64,000 nt of DNA from assembly GCA_964019055.1 (NCBI GenBank), contig OZ025220.1, forward strand, positions 1,194,334 to 1,258,333, given 5' to 3'. Shown in pieces: positions 11,235 to 23,900 of this stretch (positions are counted from its first letter, which is position 1; every line of letters begins with the position of its first letter). The stretch is from Anthopleura xanthogrammica. Lineage: Eukaryota > Cnidaria > Anthozoa > Actiniaria > Actiniidae. The notes beneath the pieces are model-generated. The model made no database searches. It was given only the letters and a program-made list of their open reading frames with translations, and was not told the DNA's origin. Position numbers and translations under genes: made by a program.

Positions 11235-12205
11235 CCTGACTTAGATCAGCCCAGAGGTTGTTTCAGGGTTCAATCTGTGAGTTAGCCGTGCCCTGACTTA
11301 GATCAGCCCAGAGGTTGTTTCAGGGTTCAATCTGTGAGTTAGCCGTGCCCTGACTTAGATCAGCCCAAAGGTTGTTTCAGGGTTCTATCTGTGAGTTAGC
11401 CATGCCCTGACTTAGATCAGCCCAGAGGTTGTTTCAGGGGTTCTATCTGTGAGTTAGCCGTGCCCTGACTTAGATCAGCCCAAAGGTTGTTTCAGGGTTC
11501 TATCTGTGAGTTAGCCGTGCCCTGACTTAGATCAGCCCAAAGGTTGTTTCGGGGTTCTATCTGTGAGTTAGCCATGCCCTGACTTAGATCAGCCCAAAGG
11601 TTGTTTCGGGGTTCTATCTGTGAGTTAGCCATGCCCTGACTTAGATCAGCCCAGAGGTTGTTTCAGGGGATCAATCTGTGAGTTAGCCGTGCCCTGACTT
11701 AGATCAGCCCAGAGGTTGTTTCAGGTTTCTATCTGTGAGTTAGCCATGTCCTGACTTAGATCAGCCCAGAGGTTGTTTCAGGGTTCAATCTGTGAGTTAG
11801 CCGTGCCCTGACTTAGATCAGCCCAAAGGTTGTTTCGGGGTTCTATCTGTGAGTTAGCCATGCCCTGACTTAGATCAGCCCAGAGGTTGTTTCAGGGGAT
11901 CAATCTGTGAGTTAGCCGTGCCCTGACTTAGATCAGCCCAGAGGTTGTTTCAGGGGATCAATCTGTGAGTTAGCCGTGCCCTGACTTAGATCAGCCCAGA
12001 GGTTGTTTCAGGGGTTCAATCTGTGAGTTAGCCGTGCCCTGACTTAGATCAGCCCAGAGGTTGTTTCAGGGTTCTATCTGTGAGTTAGCCATGCCCTGAC
12101 TTAGATCAGCCCAGAGGTTGTTTCAGGGGATCAATCTGTGAGTTAGCCATGCCCTGACTGAGATCAGCCCAGAGGTTGTTTCAGGTTTCTATCTGTGAGT
12201 CACCA
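11235..12205. repeat. 57-bp minisatellite, about 17 copies, just upstream of LSM7
   Basis: The unit reads CCCTGACTTAGATCAGCCCA, then GAGGTTGTTTCAGGG, then TTCAATCTGTGAGTTAGCCG, with 57-58 bp spacing. Copies differ by a few substitutions (CCATGCC/CCGTGCC; TTCAATC/TTCTATC/ATCAATC). Each unit carries CCCTGA and TCAGGG as inverted flanks about 36 bp apart. The same unit forms arrays at 22.0 and 22.7-23.4 kb. The array ends about 80 bp before the LSM7 start codon. Confidence 0.95.
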
Positions 12206-12278
12206 CAGGTAACCCATCTACTACCCCCAGTCCCCTCAACTTATTTCCCACAACACCTCACGATGCCAGTAATTCAAA

Positions 12279-14666
12279 ATGGCGGCGGTAAGTTGCACAT
12301 GTGAACATCGACTTTGCTTGAAAAAAATAACATTTCTTGCAAATATTCTCATCAAATCCTTAATATTTTTAGGCAGAAAGAAAGGAGAAGAAAAGTATAT
12401 TTGATATATCAAAGTTTTTGGATAAAGGCGTTCGAGTGAAGTTCCAAGGAGGACGAGAAGGTGAGTGAGTTGGTTGTCAAAATTATTCGACATTTTCGAA
12501 CACTGTTAAACTTGATTCTCTTAAAACTAGTAAAAAGTTCTTTATTTTAAGGTCCCCAGATAAGAGATCATAAGATTCTTAGAGTATAATCTCTTATGTG
12601 GGGACCTTAAAATAAGAACTTTTTACTAGTTTTAAGAGAATCAAGTTTTTAAACAGTGGAAACATTGGCAAATTTATAGTTGACTCTAAATCCATTAAGC
12701 TTATTTTCTTTTGTTCTTTATCAACCGAGTACTAACTAAATATTCGTCTTTCTTTTACGGGCTAAATAGAATCACTCTAAAAAAGCCTTTTCACTCTAAA
12801 ACTTGATTCTCTCAAAACTAGTAAAAAGTTCTTATTTTAAGGTCCCCAGATAAGAGATAATAAGTTTCTTGGAGTATAATCTCTTATCTGGGAACTGAAA
12901 TAAGAACTTTTTACTAGTTTTGAGAAAATCTAGGAGAATCAAGTTTTAGAGTGTTTTTTTTTTTTAACGAGGAAGGTCCTTGACTAGAGTTTAAACAGTA
13001 TATCCGTGAAACATTAGTTATACTAAATAGTACAATTTTATGCAAATTCTATTATTTTCTATTGTTATGTACTCACGAGGCATAGTAGAGTGGGTACATA
13101 ACTAATTTTGACCAACTTTTGAAGTCATATCGTGGTAAATAAGAGGACATACCACGCAAAACTATCGGAAATCTGTTTTTTTTTTCCCTAACAAAGTCAA
13201 ATAAAAGATCCAAAAACAGAAAAAAATTGAAAGAAAAAATCATTTGAAGCAAACTGGCTCAGTGTGCGAGCAATTCGTCATTCTATCGGTATAACGTCTT
13301 ATTTACCACGGCTCTTGACCAATCAGCACGCGAGGAATTTCACAGTTATGGTACAAATTGTACTTACTGTGTTGTTTGAGAAAAAATTAAAACATGGCTG
13401 TATTTGACTAATTGGAGGTCGAGCTCCCTGTTTTGAGGTTTGTTGATGTTTTTCGTGTTATTTGTTTCAGCTAGTGGTATTCTTAAAGGATTTGATGCAC
13501 TCCTCAATCTAGTACTTGATAATACTACAGAATATATCAGAGGTATGCAGAATTTTAATGTAAAAATACTAAATATAAAAAAAAACAAGAAAGTATGAAG
13601 TAATAGAGCTTTTTATATGATTATCAATGAAATACCTATATTTCTCAAAAATTTGATATTTTCACATGTGAAGATAACATGTTATTTTCACATGTGAAAA
13701 TATCGTCACTATGGTTACCTACTTCTTATAGCAGAAAAAGCTTTCTTTTCTTTTTCATTGATAATTATATAATAAACAGAATATTACATGAGTGCTTGGA
13801 GATACAAATTTTATCTTCTCGTGTTAAAAATCTCTAACTCGTTCACTGCGCTCACTCGTGAGAGATCTTTTCAACACTCAAAGATAAAATTTGTATCTCT
13901 GTGGGCCCATGTAATATCCTCTATATCTCCCTGCCCTATGATAACTACTTGAAAATCTATTTTTATATTCGCACGCAGCCTGAATTATCTTATCATGGGA
14001 TTCCTGATTCGGTTCAGGCTGTGCATGCAGATAAAAATAGCTACGTGCTGAGCTAAAAATAGATTTTTAGATAATTTTCATGGGGATAGACGTATGTATG
14101 GAAGATGTGCTCTTGCAGAAAAACCGTAACACACTACCCTAAATAAAATGGATTTTTTTTTGGAACAAAATTTCTTATTCCCAACGGTTTTGAATTGGGT
14201 GGCAATCAGTTAGCCAATTTGGTCTATCCCTAATTAGTCTAAATCTACTAATGGTCTATCACAAATCCTGCACCCTGATTGGCTGAGCTACTAGTGGTCT
14301 ATTCGTGATAGACCACTAGTAGCAAAAGAGGCTGGTTTTGAAAACCAAAACAATGCCAAAAACAATCATATGTTTGACCGATTTGTAAGCTTATACTAAA
14401 ACAATTAGACCTCTCGCCCTCAAGGTCTACAAGTCAATACCCCTACAACCTTTGGCCTCATGGGCTATGGACTCGTAGACCATTCAGACTGCGGATCTAA
14501 TTGTTGAATATTGATACTAATTATTTCAGATCCAGATGACCAGCTTAAACTAACTGAAGAAACAAGAAGCCTTGGTCTGGTAGTATGTAGAGGAACTGCC
14601 GTAGTACTTGTGTGTCCTGTAGACGGCATGGAGGCAATAGCCAACCCCTTTGTACAACAGGAATAG
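12279..14666 (+). CDS. LSM7: U6 snRNA-associated Sm-like protein LSm7
   Basis: Exons 12279-12287, 12373-12460, 13471-13542 and 14530-14666 join in phase (0,1,1) to 102 codons including stop; human LSm7 is 103 residues. The first coding exon is only 9 nt (Met-Ala-Ala). The protein has the Sm1 motif (KGVRVKFQGGREASGILKGF, then DALLNLVLDNTTEYIR) and the Sm2 motif (LGLVVCRGTAVVLVCPVDG), ending in the family signature GMEAIANPFVQQE. LSm7 is a ring subunit of the LSm2-8 complex, which binds the U6 snRNA 3' end in the nucleus, and of the cytoplasmic LSm1-7 complex, which promotes mRNA decapping. Two foldback MITEs sit in intron 2. A poly(A)-signal-like AATAAA lies near 15018. Confidence 0.95.
12505..12652. 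mobile_element. Foldback MITE, copy 1, in LSM7 intron 2
   Basis: Near-perfect inverted repeat; the arm reads CTTGATTCTCTTAAAACTAG, then TAAAAAGTTCT and AAGGTCCCCAGATAAGAGAT. About 148 bp. Confidence 0.85.
12797..12953. mobile_element. Foldback MITE, copy 2, in LSM7 intron 2
   Basis: Second copy of the element at 12505-12652, same orientation and slightly more diverged, about 150 bp further on in the same intron. Confidence 0.85.
13131..13312. mobile_element. Inverted-repeat element in LSM7 intron 2
   Basis: The ends CGTGGTAAATAAGAGGACAT and GTCTTATTTACCACG are inverted copies, giving a 180-bp MITE-like element. No target duplication was resolved. Confidence 0.5.
13760..14090. mobile_element. 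Two adjacent palindromic MITEs in LSM7 intron 3
   Basis: The first (about 13770-13918) pairs ATTACATG..GGAGATACAAATTTTATCTT with its complement and flanks TCACTGCGCTCACTCGTGAG; relatives are at 46.38-46.50 kb and about 46.64 kb. The second (about 13920-14085) pairs AAAATCTATTTTTAT..GCAGCCTGAA with its complement. Confidence 0.65.
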
Positions 14667-15454
14667 ACAAGAACATTGCCAAACATATTTATGTATCACT
14701 TTCTATATTTTTCATTTTTCTCGTACTGGTCACCCTGTGTTCTAACTCTACCACAGGTATCCCAAAGCCTACTCTTTTGTATGTTTTGACCCTCAGTAGA
14801 TTTTCCCTTTTAGAAGTAAAAATTTTTTTACACAGGAATATTGCATTTTCCTATTTCCTATAACTGTAGCCTGCGTCATATCCAGAAGCTGCACACAGGC
14901 TATATAACTTCTGCCGTCAAAAAATCTGTTTCTAAGTTTCAGTTTCCTCAGCTGGATTTAAAATCACAGGAATCCCAGTCTGAATTCTTAAGTAAAATGT
15001 AAACCCTTTTGTCTCAATAAAATAAGAATTTCATTATTTTATTAGTAAGGAATCTTTATAGTTTCTAGAATGAACTAGGCCATAAGGTATTGTAGGTGGC
15101 CTGAGAAAACAAACGTCCTTCTGGTTTCACGCCTTGTCCCCCAGCAAAAACTTTTGCTGGAGGTGACGAGCTAAAGGATGTCTCTTTTTTCAGGCTAGAT
15201 TGTAGGCAATAATGTTCAAAAGTTTTTGAAAGTATAGCAATAAAATACACAGCAGATTGAGAGTATACTTTATTTACTAGATGTGTTTTAATATTTTATA
15301 TTTCTGTATTACTACTGTTATGGAAGTGTTGTTATTTTAATATTTTAAGGCTGGATGCCTGCACCTCAGCTAATCTATACCACACCCAGTAAAGATAAGG
15401 ATCCTTAATCTTCTTCCTGTACCACACACACAATAGCAGACACAGTGTGCAAAA

Positions 15455-15805
15455 TCCAATAGACCCCTTGCAGCAATTTGGAAGAGAAAATCGACAAATT
15501 CACAGATGTTTGTATGGTTGAGGATACACGTTATACCCTCAGCTAAGCAAATGTCTGTAAATTTTTCAATTCTCAAAAAAAGTTTTCTTGGCCGATATAA
15601 CACCTGACATAATGAATCTTCGTAGGGTTACTAAAGTAAAGGTGCTCTTTCTAGTGTTGGTGTTGGTTTTTAATTTTAACTCATTTGAATTTTTTGGTGG
15701 CCATTTTTGGAAAAAGGTCAATTCTCAGGAGATTGAAATACTTTTGTTTTGTCCTCCAAATTGAGCTGCTTTGACGTCACGTGCAAGGGGTGTATAGAAA
15801 CCTAT
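15455..15805. mobile_element. ATAGACCCCTT-family MITE with diverged interior
   Basis: The ends read AATAGACCCCTTGCAGC and GCAAGGGGTGTATAG, with the family blocks CTCAGGAGATTGAAAT and TTTTGTCCTCCAAATTGAGC near the right end. Confidence 0.6.
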
Positions 15806-16016
15806 GTATTCTTTGTTAGCTTCGTTCTATTGTATAACTGGAGTCTTGTATGTTGTGGCTATGGAATTATGTAGACTGTGTGTGGTACACAAAGAATCTC
15901 CCGTAAATAAAACCCAGCACCAATACTTAGTCATATATAGGATAATGAAAGTGATTCACCCTTCATGAGAAGTCATTCTATGCAATCATAAATAAACACA
16001 TGATAATCGCATATAT

Positions 16017-16172
16017 ACTGCTTTCTTACGACCCATAAAGCATTTCGATTTAGCTCATTTGCATTAAATTTGAGGACCACTTTGCATAAACACAATAGTT
16101 TTCATGTTCAGTGTAGGATAACAAGCTATTGTATTTATGCAAAGTGCCCCTCAAAGTCGAGAATAAGAAACT
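16017..16172. mobile_element. Palindromic MITE, first copy (second at 19025-19180)
   Basis: Contains CTTTGCATAAACACAATAG and its near-complement TATTGTATTTATGCAAAG around a short spacer. It is nearly identical to 19025-19180. Confidence 0.7.
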
Positions 16173-16298
16173 AGTGGATTTCAAAAAAACATTGCCCTTA
16201 TTCTACTTCCTCCCCTTACCTCTATAATGAATGACAAATAATTTTAAACTAATGTTTATGTATTTATAATTTACATTAAGTGCCCTATTCGAATTCAA

Positions 16299-16706
16299 TT
16301 CACCACATTCACATAATGCTTTGCGTTTTTGGGGGGCAACAATAGCAAAAAATATTTGAAAATTCAAAACTTTTCATGCAGATGCCGAGTGTATTTGCTA
16401 TTATCATTGAAAAATCCAGTATCAGTTTAATCAGAGTTAATTCCACACGCATGGGAGAATGAAACGTTTGGTATTACAGACAATGTATGGACTTAACAAG
16501 AAATGTCATGACTTTTAATTGTAAACCTGTTTAAATTTCTTTCTTTCTGGTTTTTGCGAATTCTGATAGAATCTATTATAGATGCATAAGTGCTTTTAGA
16601 TGTTTTTTCTTCAATTCTTATTAATCTTCATGGTAATATTAACGATTTGGTCTCATTGTTGCCCCCCAAAAACGCAAAGCATTATTGGAATGTGAAAGTG
16701 GTGAAT
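16299..16706. mobile_element. About 400-bp MITE with GGGGGGCAACAA termini, copy 1
   Basis: The left end CATAATGCTTTGCGTTTTTG followed by GGGGGCAACAA is repeated inverted at the right end (TTGTTGCCCCCCAAAAACGC). A second copy lies in opposite orientation at 38925-39332, sharing the interior TTCCACACGCATGGGAGAAT and GACAATGTATGGACTTA. Confidence 0.8.
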
Positions 16707-16708
16707 TC

Positions 16709-16785
16709 ACTCAAGCGAGTCCAGGTTTTTCCCTGACATTCCTGTGCATCGTAGTCAGGGAAAAACCAAACTCGCCTGAGTTTGG
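16709..16785. repeat. Hairpin with GTTTTTCCCTGAC arms
   Basis: CTCAAGCGAGTCCAGGTTTT...CCCTGAC pairs with GTCAGGGAAAAACCAAACTC...CTGAG, a short foldback next to the 16.3-kb MITE. Confidence 0.6.
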
Positions 16786-17529
16786 AGGAAAAAGGATTGT
16801 TAAAAGAGGAGGTTGAACTTGATAAATATATTATATGTAGGAAAACTTCAAGTCTAACTTCAACTTGGACCCACCTATCGGGATTTGGTTTAGATCCAAC
16901 TAGCTGTCAATAAGATTGCAACATTTTTCTTTTTAATACATATATAAATTATAATATACTTCCAATCAAGGTATCATTTATGTGATTTCAGTTTTTTTTA
17001 CAGTGCGGCGCACCTTACCGTGGCTGCCCAATTAAAGTTTTTACAAGTTGTTCAATGAGGCATATAAGCCAGTAAAGAGACTAAAATCAATATCGTCGAG
17101 GTAAAGGTTCGAATTTTGACAAGAAAACTTGCTCAATTATTTCAACTCAGCATGTTTTTGGTCCTTTCTGTTGTAAATATAAATGACTGTGACCTCACGA
17201 GAAAATTTAAACATTCTTGCTCGCTGATTGGCTAACTTAGGTGGCCACAGTTAGGTGCATCACTCCTACCCTCCCCACCATTATCGATTCCATTTTTCTC
17301 TACATCAAAACTAGTATATACACCGATGCCAAATTAACTGTTCTACCTCCCTAGTTACTGTTGCTACGTCGGACAAGCTAAAATATGTTTTTGATATAGA
17401 ACATGGAACAGACACCAATTGCTGAAAAATTAAAATTTCTGTCTTAGAATAAAATTCCAAAGATACATCAAGAAAAAAAATTGATATCTACTAAAGAACC
17501 CCTCTGAATTTGAGTTTGTTTGTCAGGTA

Positions 17530-17700
17530 TTCTATAGACCCCTTGCAGCACGTCGGAATGCAGCTCAATAGAAGGACAAAACAATAGGTTTAAATTCTCA
17601 GCGGAGTGAAATTTATTCTTTTGTTTTGTCCTCGAAATTGAGCTACATTCCGACATGCTGCAAGGGGTCTATAGAATGCTTTGACATGACATGAAAGGGG
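17530..17700. mobile_element. ATAGACCCCTTGCAGC MITE, near-complete
   Basis: Terminal inverted repeats CTATAGACCCCTTGCAGCA and TGCTGCAAGGGGTCTATAG, with GACAAAACAA and its complement inside. Type member of the family scattered through this window. Confidence 0.8.
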
Positions 17701-17965
17701 TCTATATTTCATTGGGAAATCTACCCATTGTTTGGGGCTCAATCAAGCCAGGCCCGTCGCTAGAGGTAGTTTAATGGTTCAAAAGAAACCCCCACTCCCC
17801 TCCTTAGTATCCCTTATAATAAATTGCAAACTTCTGCGAGAAAAGCTTGATAATGCAATAACTCAGATTGGCAGAAAAACAAACCCCCTTTAGAGGTCCT
17901 AGTGATGGTCCCGCAAGCAAAGCCGGGATTGACACATTAAATTATCATCATTTGAGTCTGATATA

Positions 17966-20900
17966 TTATTTCCCTATGAGTTTTTGTGTCTCTGATGTAG
18001 GAGATTCTGGTGAGGAGTCATCATTACGATCCTGTGTTCTGTCTAAGATGTCATCTTCGCTATCTGATGTCACAGGGAAGGTGGACTCGTCAGGAATTCT
18101 GGATATCTGTATTCAAATAAACAAATGAGCAACAACATCCAACAAACAGACAATAGAAAAATAACAAAATGAATGAAAACAAGAACGAAATGAAAGAAAA
18201 AGAAAAGAGAAAGATTCAAGTGCAGAAATTAATAATTAATGGTGGTTAGTTGTTGAAGAAAAAATGAATAAAAGAGAAAAATTACTACTATACGCTGCAC
18301 ATTCTCACATTCTCACATTCTCACATTCTCACATTCTCACATTCTCACAATACGTTTCACATTGTAAGCTCAAAATCTTTTAGTTGTCAAATTATTAAGA
18401 ATTCCCTCAAGCTAGACTTGCTCCAAGTCAACCTCTGAGACTCCCAGAGACATGAGTGAAGCAAATGAAAAGAAAAAGTCAAAGCGAACGTTGAAAACAC
18501 GAAAGGTCTACTTGTTCCTCTTGTATTTCTGTAGTGTGCACTAAATTATAGTACGTTGACAAAGAGCCAGGCATAATTCAGCGGTCGACCCATTTGGGGT
18601 TGCTAAAATTAGTGGAAAACAAGTTGGAAAATTCCTTTGCCACATCCAGCACTTCTGATCCTGGTCCAGGTTGGGCTGCCTGTGCTTTATTCCGCGCATG
18701 CGGTAACTAGTAGGGACAGAGACGAAGGACTTTGCGAAAGTCTACCCTCAGGTATGAACCAAACAAAGATGCATAGACTGAGGTATTTGCTTTTGAATAC
18801 ATCTTTGTTTTTGTTTCACTTGAATGTGTTAATATTGCATTAATCTATTTTCATAAATAGATGTTAATTTTTTCTAATACCATAATGATAAGATCTCTAT
18901 TAAATATGAATTATTATTAAATAAATGCATTTCCCCTCATATAACTTATAAATTGCCGTAAAATATAGCTGTTATTAGGACTATTCCCAACCCCTCTCCC
19001 ACACAGTTAATGGTTACATGTATACGCTGCTTTCTTACGACATAAAGCATTTCTATTTGGCTCATTTGCATCAAGTTTGAGGGGCACTTTGCATAAACAC
19101 AATAGTTTTCATGTGCAGTGAAGGATAACAAGCTATTGTATTTATGCAAAGTGCCCCTTGAAGTCGAGAATAAGAAACTAGTCCCCTTCACAGCTCCCTG
19201 CGCCATCTTGAAAGGTAGCCGTACCTTTGCATCAAAGCAAGACGAACGATGAGCTTGCAATGATAGAGACAGGTGTTTAAAAAGGGTCTATCATTGCAAG
19301 CTCACCATTGGTCTCGCTTCGATGCAAAGGCATGGCTACCTTTCAAGAAGGCGCAGGGAACTGCGAAGACGACTATTGATGTACAGCATACTAACATGTT
19401 TAAGGAATGCAAAGTACAGATAGAGGAAAGATGACTTAGACAGAAGCAGGAGCAGGAGCAGGAGGAGAAGGACGAGGAGGATTGTTAAGCAGAGCAAGAC
19501 GAAGATGATGCGCAGCAAGTACCATTTTGCCAGTCCATAATTTGCGTAATTCTCCTCGGCCCCATCCAATGACAATGCCAGTGGTGAGGACACATGGGAC
19601 TAGATACAGCAGGGCAGGTTGCCCTTGCTTCATGAGGAACAGAGCAACGAAGGTGAGGATTAGACCAACACCATATGCTAGAAATGAAAACAAAATTATT
19701 ATTAAAATTAATTAAAACAAGTTTCCATAGGAACTAGTACAAGGGAAGCTATACCCAGTTTCTATGGAAACTAGTGCTAAATGCTAAATCTAATTTTTAA
19801 CGTTTTCTTATCACAGCGCCTAGAGCAGATCTGGATAGGAGCATCAAATTTCAATTTATTATTATTATTCCATAGTAACTAGACAGTGCAAGGGGTCTAT
19901 AACAAGCTTCTTTGCCATCATGACAGGGCCATAGCAAGGGGAGGGGCTGAGGGCAGGGGGACTTGAGCCCCCAGTTTCCCCCAGAAAAGTAAAGTAAGTA
20001 TGGAATTAAATTTTCATTTGTCGTGGTCACATGTTGCTTCGTGCCCCCCCCCCCCCCCCCCAGTTTTTCAAGGCTTGCTGCGGCCCTGCATGAAGAGGGA
20101 GTATGTCCACTATTCCACCTTTTGGAGTTCCTTTTCCTTGGTCAGTTTTTCTTTCCTTTAACCCCAAAGTATTTTGCCATGTTCCAAGATTCATGGTATG
20201 CCACTAATTAAAACTTGATAAACTTTGGAATCGTGCATATACAGTGTTGTATCTTACCTATTGATGTGGCAACAAAGTATATCTTGTAAGGAGTTTTCTG
20301 CATGATATCAAACGAATGGCAAAACCCAACATATAACCCTGAGAAACAAATAAACAATTATCATTATTAACTACTGTAAGTGTTAGTTCCAGTGATGTAA
20401 CTAACATGGGCATGTTACTCAAACAAGTTTTATTCATTAGCTTTTTGCTGTTTGGTAAATATGTTAGAAGCTGCAATTTTTTTCTTCATGAAAAAATCCC
20501 GAGAAACATTTCCTTGAAGAAAGAAATCACAACTTCTAACAAGTTTTTCCTTTTTACTCTATCACTATTTTCGACTTTGTGCACTCTAAAAACAATAGAT
20601 TGAAGATTGTACAGAATTTGAACATGTTGAGAATTTGAACAAAAGATGCTTGTATTTCATTGTTGTTGAACAATAGTTGTAGTCAGGTCATGCTTTCAAC
20701 ATATGCAAGTGTTGTGCATTGGTCCAACGCATTGTTAATCACCACAATGAAATACAAGCATCTTTTGTTTAAATTCTAAAGATGTTCAAATTTCATTAAC
20801 TCGATCGGATGGGCTATTGACTTGTAGACTATTTGGGCTGCGGTCTAATTGTTAATTATACATACTTAGAAGGCAATGTAATACGTACCTGGTACAAGTA

Positions 20901-23900
20901 TATCCCCAAACCCCAATAATGAATATGGTCGCACGCAGACAGATAACACAGACTTAGTCAGTCTTGGTATCTTGAGCACCATCGGTAGCTGTTCCTTGTG
21001 ATCACCTCCTACGAAAGACATTATGAATACCTTTATTTGATTAGGGCAGCTCAGTCAGTATTATGTATTTAAATTAAATAAAAAAAATAAATGGGATTTA
21101 GCAGTGGCATCTCCACAGAGTAGCTACTCGTCCACTGAAATTCCAATTCGAATTTAGACATTGATTTTTACAGAGGAAGGAAAAACCAGAGAACGCGGAG
21201 TAAAACCCTCTAAGCACTGTACAAGAGAGAATGAACAAGGCACTCTACCGCATATTATGACACTGAGTCTGGTGGGACTCGACCAGTGTTGCAATGGAGC
21301 GGGCCATAAAAAAAGTGGAAATAACGAGGATCCATAACTTACAGTATGGACCGAGCAAACAAGGTTACTGACTAGTAAGAGATACTTATTTGGCAAGGAT
21401 AGGAGAGAGAATTTTGATTTTTGGTCAATACTGTAAGTTATGGCCTGCAATTTGACCAATCATAGCGCGTCAAATTACTGTACCTTGCCATAGACCTCTT
21501 GCACTAATATTATTATTCCTAACCTGGGGGTCGAAGCAAAAGAACTGCTTTTTTTGAGGATTGAAATCTTTTGTAATGTTCAATATTTTTCATTTTTTTG
21601 ACCCCAGGTTGGGAATAGGTGCAAGGGGTCTATTTCATCTGCAATAAAGTATTACCTGTCGCAACCTCGACCATGACACTCTTGCCGCTAGCAGAGAACA
21701 GTGGAGTAATGAACACGAAGAAGATGTCGTAGATTAAAAGAAGGACCAATAGAATAACACACACTTTGAGATTGGGAAGACGAATGTTCTTGATAAGACT
21801 GATACAGAAGGCAATACCAAGAATATCTTGCAAGATCCATGCATAACTGAAAAATATGAATAAACAATTAATTCATATTTAATTTATCACCCTAAGCTTG
21901 GGAAACACTATTTATGTCTCGAGGGGCTGAAAACATATTACCCCTCTACTATTAAGGTTATCTGGTTTTCCTCCCTCTGTAAAACCTAACATGCTGAATA
22001 GCCGTGCCCCAACTTAGATCAGCCCAAAGGTTGTTTCAGGGTTCGATCTGTGAGTTAGCCATGCCCCAACTTAGATCAGCCCAGAGGTTGTTTCAGGGTT
22101 CGATCTGTGAGTTAGCCATGCCCCAACTTAGATCAGCCCAGAGGTTGTTTCAGGGTTCGATCTGTGAGTTAGCCATGCCCTGACTTAGATCATTAAATTA
22201 ATATTTTTTACTGTGTTAAGGTCTGCAAATGTGTGCATTTGATAGCCTCAATTGATATTTAATCTTATAACATTTCACTAATTAAAAATCATTATTAATT
22301 GCGACCGTTGTTGACCTAAACGTTACTTGAAAAAGAGATAAAGATTATAATATGTATTTATAATACCAACCTTTCATTTCTTACTATTCCCCACCATACT
22401 GCTATTGCCATACAAAACAATGCAAGGATAATAAGCCTGACCTGGGGCTCGTGTTTGAATATTGGTAGTTTATTGGGTGGCACTTTACAGTTTCCTGAAA
22501 AAGAAAAAAAAAAGAACACAAATTCAATTTCACTCCATAACTACGTGTAGATAAGATACATGTAGCATATCATTCAAAAAAACTGGCCATCATGAGTGAG
22601 GGAATCCAGGGTGGTGTATACGTAGCGGTAGTACATTCGCATCTCAACTCTGAGGTCTCAGCAGGTTTGAGGTTGTTTCAGGGATCGATCTGTGAGTTAG
22701 CCATGCCCTGACTTACATCAAACCAGAGGTTGTTTCAGGGTTTGATCTGTGAGTTAGCCATGCCCTGACTTAGATCAGCACAGAGGTTGTTTCAGGGTTT
22801 GATCTGTGAGTTAGCCATGCCCTGACTTAGTTCAGCTTAGAGGTTGTTTCAGGGTTTAATCTGTGAGTTAGCCATGCCCTGACTTAGTTCAGCTTAGAGG
22901 TTGTTTCAGGGTTCAATCTGTGAGTTAGCCATGCCCTGACTTAGATCAGCCCAGAGATTGTTTCAGGGTTTGATCTGTGAGTTAGCCATGCCCTGACTTA
23001 GATCAGCCCAGAGGTTGTTTCAGGGTTTGATCTGTGAGTTAGCCATGCCCTGACTTAGATCAGCCCAGAGGTTGTTTCAGGGTTCGATCTGTGAGTTAGC
23101 CATGCCCTGACTTACATCAGACCAGAGGTTGTTTCAGGGTTCGATCTGTGAGTTAGCCGTGCCCTGACTTAGATCAGCCCAGAGGTTGTTTCAGGGTTCT
23201 ATCTGTGAGTTAGCCGTGCCCTGACTTAGATCAGCCCAGAGGTTGTTTCAGGGTTCTATCTGTGAGTTAGCCATGCCCGCCCTGACTTAGATCAGCCCAG
23301 AGGTTGTTTCATGGTTCAATCTGTGAGTTAGCCGTGCCCTGACTTAGATCAGCCCAGAGGTTGTTTCAGGTTATTGATAAAAATTTAAGGTTTGACAGCT
23401 TACCTAATGGAAGCCATAGAACGACAGGAGTTAAACACTCAAACAGCCCATTACATGACGCCAGGACGAATAATACTATTATAACCATGACTAAATACTT
23501 GTAGAAATAGAATAGCAGCAACAGAAGTCCACATATGAGGAGTACAAACACAAGGACCATCAAAGGTGTCACTTGGATGGTGCCTGATTCATCATCATCA
23601 TCATCACCATCTTCGCATGCATTTTGTCTTCGAAGATGTTTTGAACTGCAAAGAGGAGGTTATTTTATTTATTATTAATCAGATATTTACAGTGCTTTTC
23701 ATATTTCTGCGACGTACCGACTCCAGACGTCTGGAGTTTTAGCTTCCGTCAATCAAATTTACGACGGGCCAAGTTCATTCTGCAAACAATAAAGAAATTC
23801 CCTTGTGAAAACGGCTGTCTAGTCAAGGAATTTCCTTGTCACTCGATTGGAATGAACTCAGCTCGTTGTAAATTTAATTGACGGAAGCTAAAATGCCAGA

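Larger units (their letters stand above)
14667..17965. other. Convergent intergenic region between LSM7 and SPPL2
   Basis: I see no exon. It contains the end of the LSM7 transcript, MITEs at about 15455-15805, 16017-16172, 16299-16706 and 17530-17700, a hairpin at 16709-16785 and AT-rich unique sequence. Confidence 0.6.

Noticed and set aside
11235..12205. CRISPR-like regular repeats
   Set aside because: Units are contiguous 57-bp tandem repeats without unique spacers, in a eukaryotic genome.
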